From: Terana coerulea
Lineage: Eukaryota; Basidiomycota; Agaricomycetes; Polyporales; Phanerochaetaceae
Direction of reading: 5' to 3'
NCBI GenBank assembly: GCA_024811115.1
Contig: JAKOGH010000859.1
Span: forward strand, 1 to 64,000
Length of the DNA: 64,000 bases
A program made the translations under genes and the position numbers. Each line of letters opens with the position of its first letter. The first letter of the stretch is position 1. The notes under the pieces are model-generated. The model saw nothing but the letters and a program-made list of their open reading frames with translations, made no database searches and was not told where the DNA came from. This document shows positions 22,672-34,438 of the stretch, one piece after another.

Positions 22672-23666
22672 ATGGACTCGGCACACTCAGGCCAGGCCAT
22701 GGCACAGATCTTCGTTGTGGCAGCTGGCGACGAGGGGCCCTGTGGCCAGCTATTGCGCGCACAGGCCACGTACTTCCGCCATGGCGCGACAGGAGTACCG
22801 TTACCGTTCACTAGTTATCACCGTCGACGACACGCACCCCACGATCTCCCCCCCTCGTCCATGCTTTGTCTACCACCCCCGGCGCGCTACATACCCTCAA
22901 ATTTCAACACATATTCATCTTTCAGTCCTTCACCCTCAACGAGCCCCTCGACGCGACGAAGTGCGCGCAACGTGTCGTCGTGGAACGGCAGTCGAATAGC
23001 GAGCTGCGCCAGCTTTTAAGCCTCCTGGCCCCAGGGCTACTCACCCTCACTGTCGCGCTCTCCTCTGTCCATGGGACTTGCCTGCCATCAGACAACAGAA
23101 GAATATTCGAGGGCATAGAGTTCCCGAAGCTATTGGAGCTGGCAATTGTCGGCCCTCCGGAAACTACCAGACATTTCGAGCTGCCTACGACACCTTTTTC
23201 CCTCCCCTCTCTCCATAGTCTCCAGCTACCTAGCGACATGTTGAGCCTTCCCGCCCTCGGCGACGCGCACTTCCAACAGCTCCATTTGCCTCTTCTCCGC
23301 CGCCTCTCCATCCTTCCCCTGCGACACCGCTATACGGTCGAACAATATGAGACACTCGTCGCTTTGGCGGCTCACATCGCACGTCCACCCATCGGGGTAC
23401 ATGCGCTCAATGCACAGGTCGTAGCGGCAGGCGAGCTCGAAGTGACCTACTACCTCGATCCGACTTCGACGTGCCACGCTCAGGAGTGGGAGAGGTTCAG
23501 GCGCGGGCTGGACGATGCGTGCCGCGACGAGAGCGGCGGGGAGCTCTTGCTTCAAAACGTCAATTCGATTTATGCGCAGGAACCTAGCTTCGTGGAGATG
23601 GCGGAGGAGGCAAAGCGGCGGTGGGAGAGGCGCAGGTTGGAGCTCCTCTTTGGGTTGCGGGTCTAG
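22672..23666 (+). pseudogene. Second member of the lineage-specific family (copy 2), N-terminal part frame-disrupted
   Basis: The frame from 22866 to 23666 is open for 266 codons and ends RRRLELLFGLRV. It is leucine-rich in the middle (FSLPSLHSLQLPSDMLSLP, HLPLLRRLSILPL) and resembles the C-terminal region of fungal F-box/LRR-like proteins, although no F-box is visible. Alignment with the copy at 3846-4800 shows that the N-terminal third is also present upstream, from an ATG at 22672 (MDSAHSGQAMAQ, GPCGQLLRAQ), but needs two frame changes, near 22790 (to EYRYRSLVITV) and near 22860-22880. The gene may therefore be broken or carry indels. A shorter functional protein starting at 22866 cannot be excluded. 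Function unknown. Confidence 0.55.
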
Positions 23667-24432
23667 TGGCCGGTACGTCCTCTACGTGTCCATGCGAGTC
23701 GCGTCACGTCTAACTTCTTCAAGGTACCTTGGGGCGTAGGTGGCTTTCAAAAGTAAAAAGGTATATCCTCATCTTGAATACGACCCTTGGCCTCGGATCG
23801 GAGACAAGTGTTTCGTCGCCCGTGAATATTTCATTCATTGTTATCGCTTTGTCGTTTTCGGCACTTCCATAGTCTCTTCAAAAAGGCCGACATTTCTAGC
23901 AGCATTCCACATCGCTAATGGCCTCAGCTGCCAGTCGTCTCGTATCATAGCGCTTAATTGCGATGTGTTGGTACGCAGCACGGTCTGCGCCTAACGATCA
24001 GTTCTCTTTAGCTTGTATCGCTAGCCCATTAATATTTTTTCTCTATTCAGCAGATTTTACTTCCCTGCTTGCTGTAGCAATTATCCATAATTTCTGTACC
24101 CGAATACCAGAGACAATGCATACCATGCCATAGCATTACCAACAAGGCAGTCGCAGACCTCGCTTAGCGCTAAGCCATTGTGGCGCTGCAAGACAGCGCC
24201 TATAGCGCAAGAGCCAATGGCAGTTCGTGGCATTTGCCGTGATGGCGCGACGAGCCCCAAATTTGTTAGTCGCTCAAGTTCAACTCTGTGCACTCGCCAT
24301 CCTCAAGAATACCGAGTCAAGTGAGTCGGTAGCACTGCGCTGTCCTATATATGCCGATTATATTTCTCCTTTTTTCAGCTGCTAGCGTTGCAATGCTCGC
24401 GAATTAGTCTCCTTGCAGCGCCGAAGGTCGAG
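23667..24432. other. Intergenic with nested palindromes
   Basis: No gene seen. A cluster of inverted repeats lies at 24162-24220 (listed separately), about 210 nt before the start codon of the WD40 gene. Confidence 0.6.
24162..24220. repeat. Cluster of short palindromes upstream of the WD40 gene
   Basis: GCTTAGCGCTAAGC (24162-24175) is a perfect 14-bp palindrome. It is followed by GGCGCTG (24182-24188) and CAGCGCC (24194-24200) around a 5-nt loop, and by an outer pair CCATTG (24175-24180) and CAATGG (24215-24220). It could be an operator-like factor site or a foldback remnant. Confidence 0.7.
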
Positions 24433-27236
24433 ATGCCTAGAGAACTGCGGAGGCGAACGTCGCGCGTCAACTACGCGCAGCTCGCGGATTTTGAAGACGA
24501 GGATACTGCCGGCCCCTCAAACTCGAAAGCTACTTATGAAGATGAAGCAGAAAGCGGCAGCGATTTTGCACCGGAAGAAGGCGGGCACGAGCAGGAGGAA
24601 CAAGCCGACGACGAGGAGCCGAATGAAGAGGACGACGACGTGGAAGAGAATGGCCAAGCCTCGGATGCAGACTCCTCCGACAGCTTGGTAGTCGCCAGTC
24701 AGCCCCTCTCCAGGAGCTGCCACTAAGAAAAAGGCTCCGACAAGGAAGAAAGTGTCGCTTGCGCCGAGCGTATCCGTCGCCCGACAGCAGTCGTTTGTGG
24801 TTCCTAACGTCAACCATCGGCACCGAGCCGTGCCTTTGCACGTGCGGAAAGGTCGCACTGAGAGGTTGAAGGAGGCTCCGCAGCCGTTCACAGCGCCGAG
24901 CGTCGTCTCAACAAATGGCATCAGAGTCTCCCCAGATGCAACTCCGGATTGCGAAATCCTGGTCGTACAACGTCGGGCCTGGTCCTCTTTGGGAGCTGAT
25001 TGAGGACAGGGGTTTTATGACCGAGTCAGCATGCATTGATGATGAACGTGAATCTATTCGACGGCCGAAGGTCTACCAACAAGTACAAGTGAAGAATCGC
25101 CGGGAAGTGTTGACACGCGAGTACGTTCTATATGCACCTTCCCATTGTTGAATTTGCATTTATGATACATCACAGAGCAGCTACGGACTATTTACCTTCA
25201 GGCCAAATTAAATGCTCATTTGGTCCATTCGGCAATCAAGAGCGGTTGAATGTGAAACCATTTGACACTATTAGGATGGGTACGGCCGCCTATTCATGAT
25301 GGTACGCACTACTGATATCCATTCCTTAGACAGGTTCTTCCCTGAGTCTACTTCTCACGTCTTCAGCGCAGGTGGACCAGTTTGGGCCATCGACTGGTGT
25401 CCTATCTCGCCGGAAGACCGCGAAGGTGCCGTTGCTCTCACCCAGCCTTATCCAACGTGTGCTGATCAACGATACAGCTCTTTCCTACAAACAATACTTA
25501 GCTGTCGGTCCGCTACCGTCGCATGCCTATACACCGCAAGTCGGAGTGAAGAAAGCAGCGCCTGCCTGTGTGCAAATCTGGTCGATAAACCCCTCCGACG
25601 ACGAGGGGGCGACGTCTTCGGAAACAGACACTGGGGTATATGCGCTGCGAGATGGTCTTGTGCACTGAGAATGGGCCAGCGCACGAACTGAAGTGGTGTT
25701 CATTGCCTTCTCACGACTCGCTTCAGGTACATTTCAGACCAATTTTGGGAACTCGTTGAACTGACGCATATCAGTCAAAAGAGACTCAGCATGATGTGCC
25801 ACGCAAACTCGGTATACTAGCTGGTACTTTCGAAGATGGCTCCATGTCGGTATATGCGATCCCATATCCGGCAGATGTCACTCCGACTACAGGCGATGAC
25901 GCTACGGAACCGATTTACTGTCAGCATCGTTCATTGTCATTACTTCGTGTTCTTAACGATGTATGCAGTCAAGCTACTGGAGCCACTACTCCGGATCGAG
26001 TTTCCAGAAACGTCGTGCTGGAGTCTCGACTGGGCGAATAGCGAAGTTCTGGCAATTGGCTGCTCCAACGGTAAGGGCGAAATCAACTGGACACATATTG
26101 AGTCTTGAATTGGTTGCAGGTGCCATTGCCGTGTACAACATAGCGGAGATGCTCAATGGCGGCCGTATGTTATTTCATACGGCGCTATTTGGGCGACAAG
26201 CTGATAAGAGTTTTGGGAAAAGCAAAGATACCATCGTATTACTCCCCACTCACCAGTCCGCTATACGGTCGGTCGCTTGGGTACGAGCCCCGGTGCATTC
26301 AGCCCAGGCCGAAGAAACCTCGGACGATCCCACTGTGCTCGTGAGCGGCGGCTATGACGGAGTTCTCCATGTCAACGACATAAGGTCTCCGTCAGTCAAT
26401 GACGGTTCTCGGACGAGAGGTGTCATCCCCATCCTGGATATCGCTGGTGTTGTGGGCTTGAAACTAACTTGTCACTAGATGCAATTACAACTGTGTGCTA
26501 TGCTCCGTACTGCGGAGGACCCATCACCACCGACCAAGGCATCGTGAAGGTGATATCTCTGTCGCCCGTCCTTCTCAATAAAGGACACACTATACTGGAT
26601 CCCGAGGGACCTGTATGGGTAAGCTCATGTTAAACGTTTTATGAGTCCAACACTGAATGGCCAGTGAATTTCAGAATGTAGCAGCGTCGGAGTACCATCC
26701 TCAGGTCGCTTGCGCCGTGTCTGACGGAAGCTGTCTGACGACGAACACCGTACGCAATACACGTCGTGGCGGTGCAGTGGTAAGTGTTACGGACATTCGA
26801 ACAACTCATGACCTGTAACCTATTCGGTCAGCCTTTCCTAGAACATAAGATATACCAGATGGACTACAGTCGCGCCGCGAAAGAGTACAGGATGCTCGAG
26901 CACTTCAAACCGAGAGTATGCCTGCCACGCTTCTCTCATGTTACAGCGCTGACGACCCTCCAGGAAGTCCCAAGGGTAGCGGGCCCAGTCAAGCCGGCAC
27001 CTACAGGTACCAGCGCATGGTCCCCTGAGGTCGGCGTACACCGTGTAACGTGGAACAACGGCAACGGACTCCATGGGGCTTCGTGGCTGGCTTCTGCAAC
27101 TGCGAGTGGGCTGTGTCGAGTTGACTGGCTCACCGGTAAGTGGCTCAAGGATAAGATACCGTACTACGGCATCGAAGGCATTCGCGGCGAAGTGGAGGCG
27201 GACGAGGACATGGACGATGATGCAGACTCGGACTGA
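24433..27236 (+). CDS. WD40-repeat protein resembling TFIIIC subunit TFC6/GTF3C2
   Basis: Likely RNA polymerase III transcription factor TFIIIC component (WD40 partner in the tauB module), nuclear. Starts at 24433 (MPRELRRRTSRVNYAQLADF). The N-terminus is strongly acidic (SGSDFAPEEGGHEQEEQADD) followed by a basic KKKAPTRKK region. The body has VGPGPLWELIEDRG, SFGPFGNQERL and FSAGGPVWAIDWCP, the last typical of this family, then repeats such as LGILAGTFEDGSMSVYAIP, ETSCWSLDWANSEVLAIG, AIRSVAWVRAP, VLVSGGYDGVLHVNDIR and VHRVTWNNGN. An acidic tail (EADEDMDDDADSD) ends it. About ten short introns interrupt it. Two one-base corrections are needed, near 24703 (C run) and near 24944. The WD40 nature is firm; the TFIIIC assignment is from architecture and phrase similarity. 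Confidence 0.6.
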
Positions 27237-27391
27237 ACGCCTGCACCGTGGAATATCGACGCAAAGTCCTCTATAATGTGATATCCCAATAACATTTCCA
27301 GCTGTAACTTGTGAGTTCGAAAAGATGACAGCCTCTGCCCCAAAAACGATGAGGAAGCTTCGGAGATTATGAAGGGCGTTACATATATGAT

Positions 27392-30300
27392 CTATTCGAT
27401 ATCCGCGTCTGACTCCTCGGAAGTTTCGTCCTCTAGCTTTGGGCTTTGAGCGAGCCCGCTGGACACAGTCTTCGTCGAGTTCGGCGACCCAAATGTGAAC
27501 GAACCACTTCTCGCCCCGAGACCGACGGAGTACAACGACGTAGACGACACGCGCGGTCTGGGTCCGCGCGAAGCTATAGGTACAGACGACAAAAACAAGC
27601 CCTTCGGCGGCGCGGTCGCAGGGAGTGCATGCACCGGCATCGGCAGGCGCAGCCCGAGACTCGCGAAGGGGTCGTTCTGCTCGGCCCCAGGCGACCGATG
27701 GAGGCTGGCGACGCTCGGTTTCCGGGCGAGGGAAAATGAGGATTGACGCATGCGGGGCGTCGTCATCACTGAGCCGAACGTCGGCGCGGGGCTGACGGGG
27801 CGCGGCGTGCCACCAAGGATGCCTGCTGTCCAGGACGACCAACCTTGCGCGCTCTTCGTCGGGGTGGACGGGGTAGGTTGTGCAGCATCAGCGTCCGTCG
27901 TGATGTCGTACAGGGCCTTCTTGATGCAGGCAACGTCATGCTGTAGGTCGTCGAGCTTGCGGATGAAGGACTGCATTGCTCGAGTTACAGACTTGTCAGA
28001 TCCGTTGACGAAGGCTTGGATCTCCTCTTGTAGCTTCCCTTGGTCCATGTCCTCGGACAAAGCCCCGGCGACGGAGAGCAAGGTTTCATAACCTGTGAGA
28101 ATACGCTCCTCATCGGCGACACGAATTTCGACCTCCACTCGTGTGTCCTCGTTGAAGTCGTTCAGTCGGTCCACCGCTGCCTGAATGACAGTAGACATCT
28201 CATTCGCCGGTGGAAGTGAGGCAACCTCCGCCTTCAATTCTTTCAGCGAAAGGTTGCAGTCTCGGAAAGCTTTCTGTGTGTCTTTGTAGCGGTGCTTGAC
28301 TTGCTGAAGGTCAGCAATAAGATGATTCTCCGCGGGTGGGTGTGGCGTGCTTGGCGCTGCAGACTCTGCCGGGGGTCCGTCAAACAGCAGACTGGATGGT
28401 GTAGGCTGCGGGTCGAACGTCTTCAGGTCCAAGTTATCCGGCGTAAGTAGACCAGAGGAAGACTCGTCTTCTATAACAACGCTCAGTGGTGATGGCACCT
28501 CTTCAGTGCCGGGTATAGATGGTGCGACAGGCGTATGCGGCTGATGACAGTCAGCAGAGGATAGTGCGGGAGGGGTGTCGAGGGATGTATTAGGTATCTC
28601 CGTAGTTGTCGTCTCAGAGGTAATTGCTTCTTGATCGACATCGGGTAGAGTGTGCATGCTTTCCACCCTCGGAGTAGAGTGGTTGTGTTGGTGTCAAACC
28701 TGTCTCTGTACGTGCAGACTGGAGACTGATTTGACACTCCTCCGGTATAGATTGTGAGCTTGCCACTGGGTCGGTGAGGACGGCATACTCAGCATCGGTG
28801 CCATAGGAAGGTGTGGCCGCGTCGTCAATAGCGCGCTGAGGTACCGGTGCCGAGACCGACACAGATGCGGGAAGTGGGGCTGTGTCGACAGGAATGGATG
28901 TTGAGTTGCGCTCGCTGTTGTCAGCGAGCTCACTTGGGGAGGTAATGAATGGTACCAGGACAGCGTCTGCATCGACTGGTACAGGCTCTACGCGAACTGC
29001 ATGGTCAATGGAGCGGGATCCGTTGGAGGGAGGTTGCTGTGAATGGATGTCCTTTGAGACACGACCAAGCGACGCATGCCGTGGTGGAGGTACAGACAAC
29101 GCAAAATCTGGCGCCACATTGGCGTTTACATCCTCGCCAAGCTCCAGCTGTGCCATCCTATACTGCAGCTTGAGCCGTCTGTCCGTTTCTACGTGTAGCT
29201 CTTTGGCGAGGGCAGCGACGGTATCTTGCGCAGCCACCAACCGAGCAACTGATCCAGGCGACTCTTCCTGCATCGCCGGCTGGCCATTCAAAGACTCCAA
29301 AAGGCTCTCAGCATCGTGTAATACGTTCTGTAGCAGCTCACGAGAAGCGGAGTGCCCTTCGTATTGTTCGACAGAACGCTCCAGCGTCTCCTTTGACCGT
29401 CGGAGCCATCTTCGAAGGCGCTCTGCGAGAGCTTCTTCCCGTCCGAGGAAGGCGAGACGTAGGGCAACTTCACGGCGGCGACCATACGTTTCGCGGGAAA
29501 TGTCCTCGGAAAGCTCATCCAAGGCACTACGGAGCTTCTCTGCCTGTCGGTGCTCCGTAGACAGCGCCTTGCCCAGGTAGTCCAGCTGACAGGTAATCGT
29601 AGTAATCTCAGCAGCGTGGCGCTTGCGCAGGTTATCCATGGCTTGCTGTAGCGAGTCAATAGTGGACTGTGAAAACTTCCTACGAGGAGATGTAAACGCG
29701 AGTCTGCAGTAACGGTGGTTACTCACATATATCTTGAGACCATCTTTGTTGCTGTACTGTCATCGGCTCTGTGCTTGTCGAGTTCCAGCAAAACCCTCGC
29801 AAGAGACTCTCGATCGGCTTCGGACCTCTTACGTTCCACATCCCACTTCGCCTTCAGCAAATCATTCTCGTCCCGAAGCCTCGCAACATCGGAAGATAGC
29901 TGTTCCGTTTCCGAGTCATGCTCGCTCAACAGCTTTTGGAGACCAAGCTTCCCCTCCGCCAGAGTTTCCGTGAGCGTCACGCTGGAGCCCGACCCGCTAT
30001 CGTGAATAGAGACTGCCTGTGTTTTCGACTTCCGGCCTTCCAGCGACCGTACGAGATCCGCGTATTCCTGAACGACCAAATCGGCAAGCCTACGCTCCTC
30101 CTCCGCTGCGCGGGTCCTACGAGCCTGCTCGCGTTCCCTGGCCTGGCTTTGTTCGAGCTTCGCATATGCCTGAGCGGTTAACGCATGAGACGCTTCGATG
30201 TCCGCTTTGGCCTTGACCCCCTCGCTCTGTGCATGCGTGAGCTCTGTGGTACGAGTAGCAAGGGCCTCCTCCGTGAAAGTGAGCTTGTCTGAGAGCTTTC

Positions 30301-30652
30301 TTAGGGAGAGGGTTAACTCTGACACTTGAAGAGCGGCGGGATGCGGTGTAACGTCGGGGTTCGCTCTCAAAGTCTCGACCTCCTCCAACAGCCTTGCATT
30401 CTCTTTTTGTAGAGCATGGCTTCTCTCCAAGGCATGAGAGGTATCCAGAGAATGTCTTTGTAACTTCACAGATGTTGCATGGGCTTCATGCTAATGAGGA
30501 AACCTACTATTAGCGTGAATGAGCAATGATGCCAGGTGTAAGGGTGAACCACCACCAATTTCGATGCTAACCTGGTATTTCGACACTGTTGCCCTGAGGC
30601 TTGCCAGCTCGAGCGAAAGAGGATGGTCTTCATCGATCTGCACGTCGGACAT
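27392..30652 (-). CDS. Large coiled-coil protein of unknown function
   Basis: Roughly 1,000 residues. The first exon starts at 30652 (MSDVQIDEDHPLSLELASL) and ends at YQ; the second resumes HEAHATSVKLQRHSLDTSH. Residues about 30-270 and 280-480 are long heptad-rich coiled coils (LEEVETLRANP, QLSSDVARLRDENDLLKAKW, LRKRHAAEITTITCQLDYLG). A Ser/Pro/Thr-rich linker follows, then a second coiled-coil part (HLIADLQQVKHRYKDTQKAF) and a Ser-rich C-terminus ending EESDADIE. A one-base frame change near 28675-28685 joins the two large frames. I do not recognise the family; scaffold, tether or cytoskeletal roles are possible but unsupported. It ends 155 nt from the convergent WD40 gene. Confidence 0.65.
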
Positions 30653-31259
30653 GAGGGTAACATGCGTGGAATTATGGCCAATACGACAAGCAAGACCGCG
30701 GTCAGTAACAGCCTTGTATCGGCCGGATACCGGCCATTCAATGATGCCTTCCGGCGCTGCCGTTGACGCAAAGATAACAAATCCGGCCGAAGCTTATACT
30801 TTAAGCTTCCGCTCCGGCCGGCCCAATCACTCAGCTAGTGGGCCGCCGCTTGAGCTTGCTCGACTCTTGTCTCGTGCGCCCTCACATCTGCCTCCTCACC
30901 ACTTCGCAGTCTTCAACGTTCAACAGTCCATCTACAACGGGGCTGCTTTGGTTAGAGAAATCTAATTCCAACATCTGCACCAAAATTCATCCACTATCCG
31001 CTAGGTGAAGTCGAAGTAGTGCCTCCAGCCTCGCGTACCCTGGCACTGCCGTGTATTTGGGACTGCTTTCCGAAGGAACATCGCGCTATTTTGCATGTAT
31101 TGTTAGCAATCGCCAAGATATACCTGTATACGCATCCTTAATTCGTGAGTGTTCAAGCCTACATCTGTTACACTGCAGACTCCTAGACATCGTTCAACGC
31201 TGACGCAGCTACCATTCACCCTCCTTCTCGGGGGAATGTCCACGACAGAATAGGAAAAC
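30653..31259. promoter_or_regulatory. Divergent promoter region, coiled-coil gene and UBP3
   Basis: A 607-nt gap between opposite start codons. No separate gene; both promoters must lie here. No specific site claimed. Confidence 0.5.
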
Positions 31260-34232
31260 ATGTCGAATCCTCCTCATCATACCTACACGCACCCAGGAGC
31301 GTCGTACTACCATCATCCGCCGCCACCTGTACCTCAATATCCTTACAATGGTCACGCCGCGCCTTATTACCCATACCCGATGAACCACATGAATGGACCA
31401 ACCCCCCTCCACACCAACCTGCTTCCCCTCGTATGAATGGTGCAGGGCGTGGCGGTTACAACGCACACCGAGCCAGTGGCCCCAGCTACCAACATTTCCC
31501 GCATATGCACCCTCACCATCATCAGCCGTATTTCCAACCACAACCGATGTCTCCTGCTGCCATGTCTCCGACAAGTCCGTACGCTCATCCGCAAAAGTAC
31601 TCACCTCATCCCCAACACATGCCCTACTCACCGTCGTACGCCCCTCCCCCGCCAAATACTTCAGTCTATAATCCGCAGTGGACTCAAACGCTTTCCCCGC
31701 TACCGAAACAGCTTTCCATGCCCGCACAGCTTCCACAGCCTGTAACACCGGTCGAAGAGCCGCCAACCGTGTCTCATCTCCCGGAGGCGCCTTCAGAAAC
31801 CTCTGTGGAGCCTGTGAAGCGGGAAACGACGACAGAGGACCCATTACCCGTCGAACAACCGCTTGAGACCGCGGCCCCGGACCCTGCTTCATCACCTCCT
31901 CCTACCGCGCATCCAGAGCCCCCACCCCTCGAGTTCCTCTCTGAACACGTTGATCGACCATCGACACCACAGAGTCCAGCTTCCACATCGTCCAAACTAT
32001 CTGAGACCAATCGCTCGTCGAGTAGTTTCGTGATATGGTCAAGGAAGCCCCGCGATCCTGCACGTGCTGAGGCGGTTATGATCTCTGCTCGCGCTCATCC
32101 GCCCCAAGAGATGCTGCAGCAGGCGTTGAGCATCCGGACGCCTCCGCAATCACCGAAGATTCGTCGTGCTAAGTCTGTAGCACCTGTGCCGACTTTGGGT
32201 CTTGCTGGTATCTCAGACCAGGCCGAGCAGGACACGAGATCGGATTCGCTAGAAGTACCGTCTTCTGCCGCGACCGAGATTACCTCCAGTTTGACAGAGC
32301 CAGCCACACCTCTTGACGGTTCCCCAACTACCACCAAATACATCTGTGTCTGTCATCGCCGCTTCTCCTGTACAACAAACGAAGACCCTAGAGTCACTCC
32401 GAGGTCAAGGCTGACATCTTGCCCGCTGTGCCTGCCGAGGAAGATTCCGCAGTCGCTGAGCCGGACACCCAAGCTACACCAGCTCCTTCTCATGTCGATG
32501 AGAAACCCGCGTCCCCTGCTCCGACTCCCAAGCCCGCTGCGCCAGCAGTCAAGAAATCATGGGCGTCGCTTCTCGCACCGACCGATGCTACTGCATCCTC
32601 CTCTAAATCTCGTCTTCCCACGTCTTCCGTCGTTGGCTTCTCAATCCCGGCTGGTTTGCAGGGCGGTTCTGGCGCACCAGGCAGCTCAGGCGGCGCGTCC
32701 AGTGCAGCCGTCCGCCCGGAGTTGGTTAGCCTTCTGAACAACGGTCCCACCGGCGTCATGCCACCGCCAAGATTCGTCCTCGCGGTCTCATTAACACCGG
32801 AAACATGTGCTTCGCCAACGCAGTTCTCCAAATTCTGGTTTACTGCCCGCCATTTTACCGTCTGTTCACCGAGCTCGGGAAGTACATCACTGGTCCTGTC
32901 GTTGGATCGCAGCAAGAGGGCAGCAAGGCTACGCCATTGGTGGATGCTATCATCCAGTTCCTGAAGGAGTTCGGCGTGAAGGAGGAAGAGAAGAAGAGTG
33001 ACTTCAAGTCGAAGGGCAAGGAGCGAGAAGAGGACTTTGATGATCTCGACTCGTTTATCCCGACCTACGTCTATGAAGTTATGAAAGAAAAGAAGCGGTT
33101 TGCTAGCATGGTGGTACGCTTACCTTTCCGTTACATCACGGGAACAAACCCTGATTTCTCTTGTCGTAGGGCGGTCATCAAGAAGATGCAGAAGAGTTCC
33201 TTGGCTTCTTCCTGGATACTCTCGAGGAGGAGCTTCTCTCCATATCCTCTTCCTTGACTTCGAGCACTGTCCAGAAGGAAGAAGAGTCAACGCAAGATAA
33301 TGGATGGATGGAAGTTGGGAAGAAGAACCGTACATCGACGACCCGTGCGGTGCGTGCAACTGTATAGCCTGTTTGTTCGCTTCCTTGCTCAACTGTTTCT
33401 GCAGACAAAAGCTGCTGACTCGCCGATAACGCGCATCTTTGGTGGCAAATTCCGTTCGACTCTGAAAGCACCGCATCAAAAGGATTCCGTGACGTTCGAG
33501 GACTGGAGATCGCTGCGTTTGGACATACAAGTAGGCCTTATCTCTTGTACCCCGAGACGCACATGATCCACTAACTCGATGTACAGCGTGAGCAAATACA
33601 CACGATCAAGGATGCCCTACAGTCTATCTCGCAGCCACATTCCGTGGAGATCACATCCCCGACACGGCCAGGCCAGGTTATCGAAGCATCACGGCAAGAG
33701 CTCATCGACGCATTCCCTGCTGTGTTGGTGCTCCACCTCAAACGGTTTGAGTACGATACGAATGTACGAGATGTTGTCAAAATAGGGAAGCAGGTGTCAT
33801 TTGGCCCAGAGTTGGAGATTGGACCAGGTACGCTCACGGGATCATGCTGGATCAATCTACTGACCATCGGGCACGTAGACCTTATTGCCCCGACACAAAG
33901 AACGACGCGGCCGGTTAAGTATCAGTTGTTCGGAGGTTGGTTTATTTCTATCTTACATGCTTGCCTTGACCGAAGCTGATATTATTGCTCCCCTAGCTCT
34001 CTATCACCACGGCCAATCCGCATCAGGCGGACACTACACCCTCGACGTGCTTCATCCCAATCGCGACCTGAACGATCGGCCACGACAAGCATGGATACGC
34101 ATTGACGACGAGCTCGTGTCCGACATCCGTCCCGAAGACGTCTTCGCCGGGCCAGAGCACAACGACCGGTGCGCGTACCTCCTGTTCTACCGCAGGTTAG
34201 GTGCGGCACCGCCGAGCAAACCGTGGCCATAG
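31260..34232 (+). CDS. UBP3: Ubiquitin carboxyl-terminal hydrolase, UBP3/USP10 type
   Basis: Cysteine-type deubiquitinase. Yeast Ubp3 works with Bre5 in ribophagy and COPII recycling; that role is inferred here. The N-terminus is His/Pro/Tyr-rich (MSNPPHHTYTHPGASYYHHP), followed by a long Pro/Ser/Thr-rich region. The catalytic core begins RGLINTGNMCFANAVLQIL, with the Cys codon at 32808-32810. The second conserved block is GGHQEDAEEFLGFFLDT; later come FPAVLVLHLKRFEYD and the His box ALYHHGQSASGGHYTLDV, then WIRIDDELVSDI and CAYLLFYRR. Introns lie near 33114-33169, 33349-33404, 33532-33586 and two more before the His box. Four one-base frame corrections are needed, near 31402-31407 (C run), 32335, 32397 and 32767. 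Catalytic residues are all present, so these look like sequence errors. Confidence 0.85.
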
Positions 34233-34438
34233 GCAGTGAAGTAACTTCACGCTCCCCTGCGTAACCTCACCCCTGTTGCCTCGTGTTGGACCAATACATT
34301 CTATTATCTTACGCTTCTACTTGCATGACAATTTGCGGTCTTGCTTTCGCCTCATAATTGGCATGCATGACATCACAACAAACATGACCAGACAATGTTT
34401 TGCGGCTACACTATACCCTTGAGAGGAGCGAATTATAA

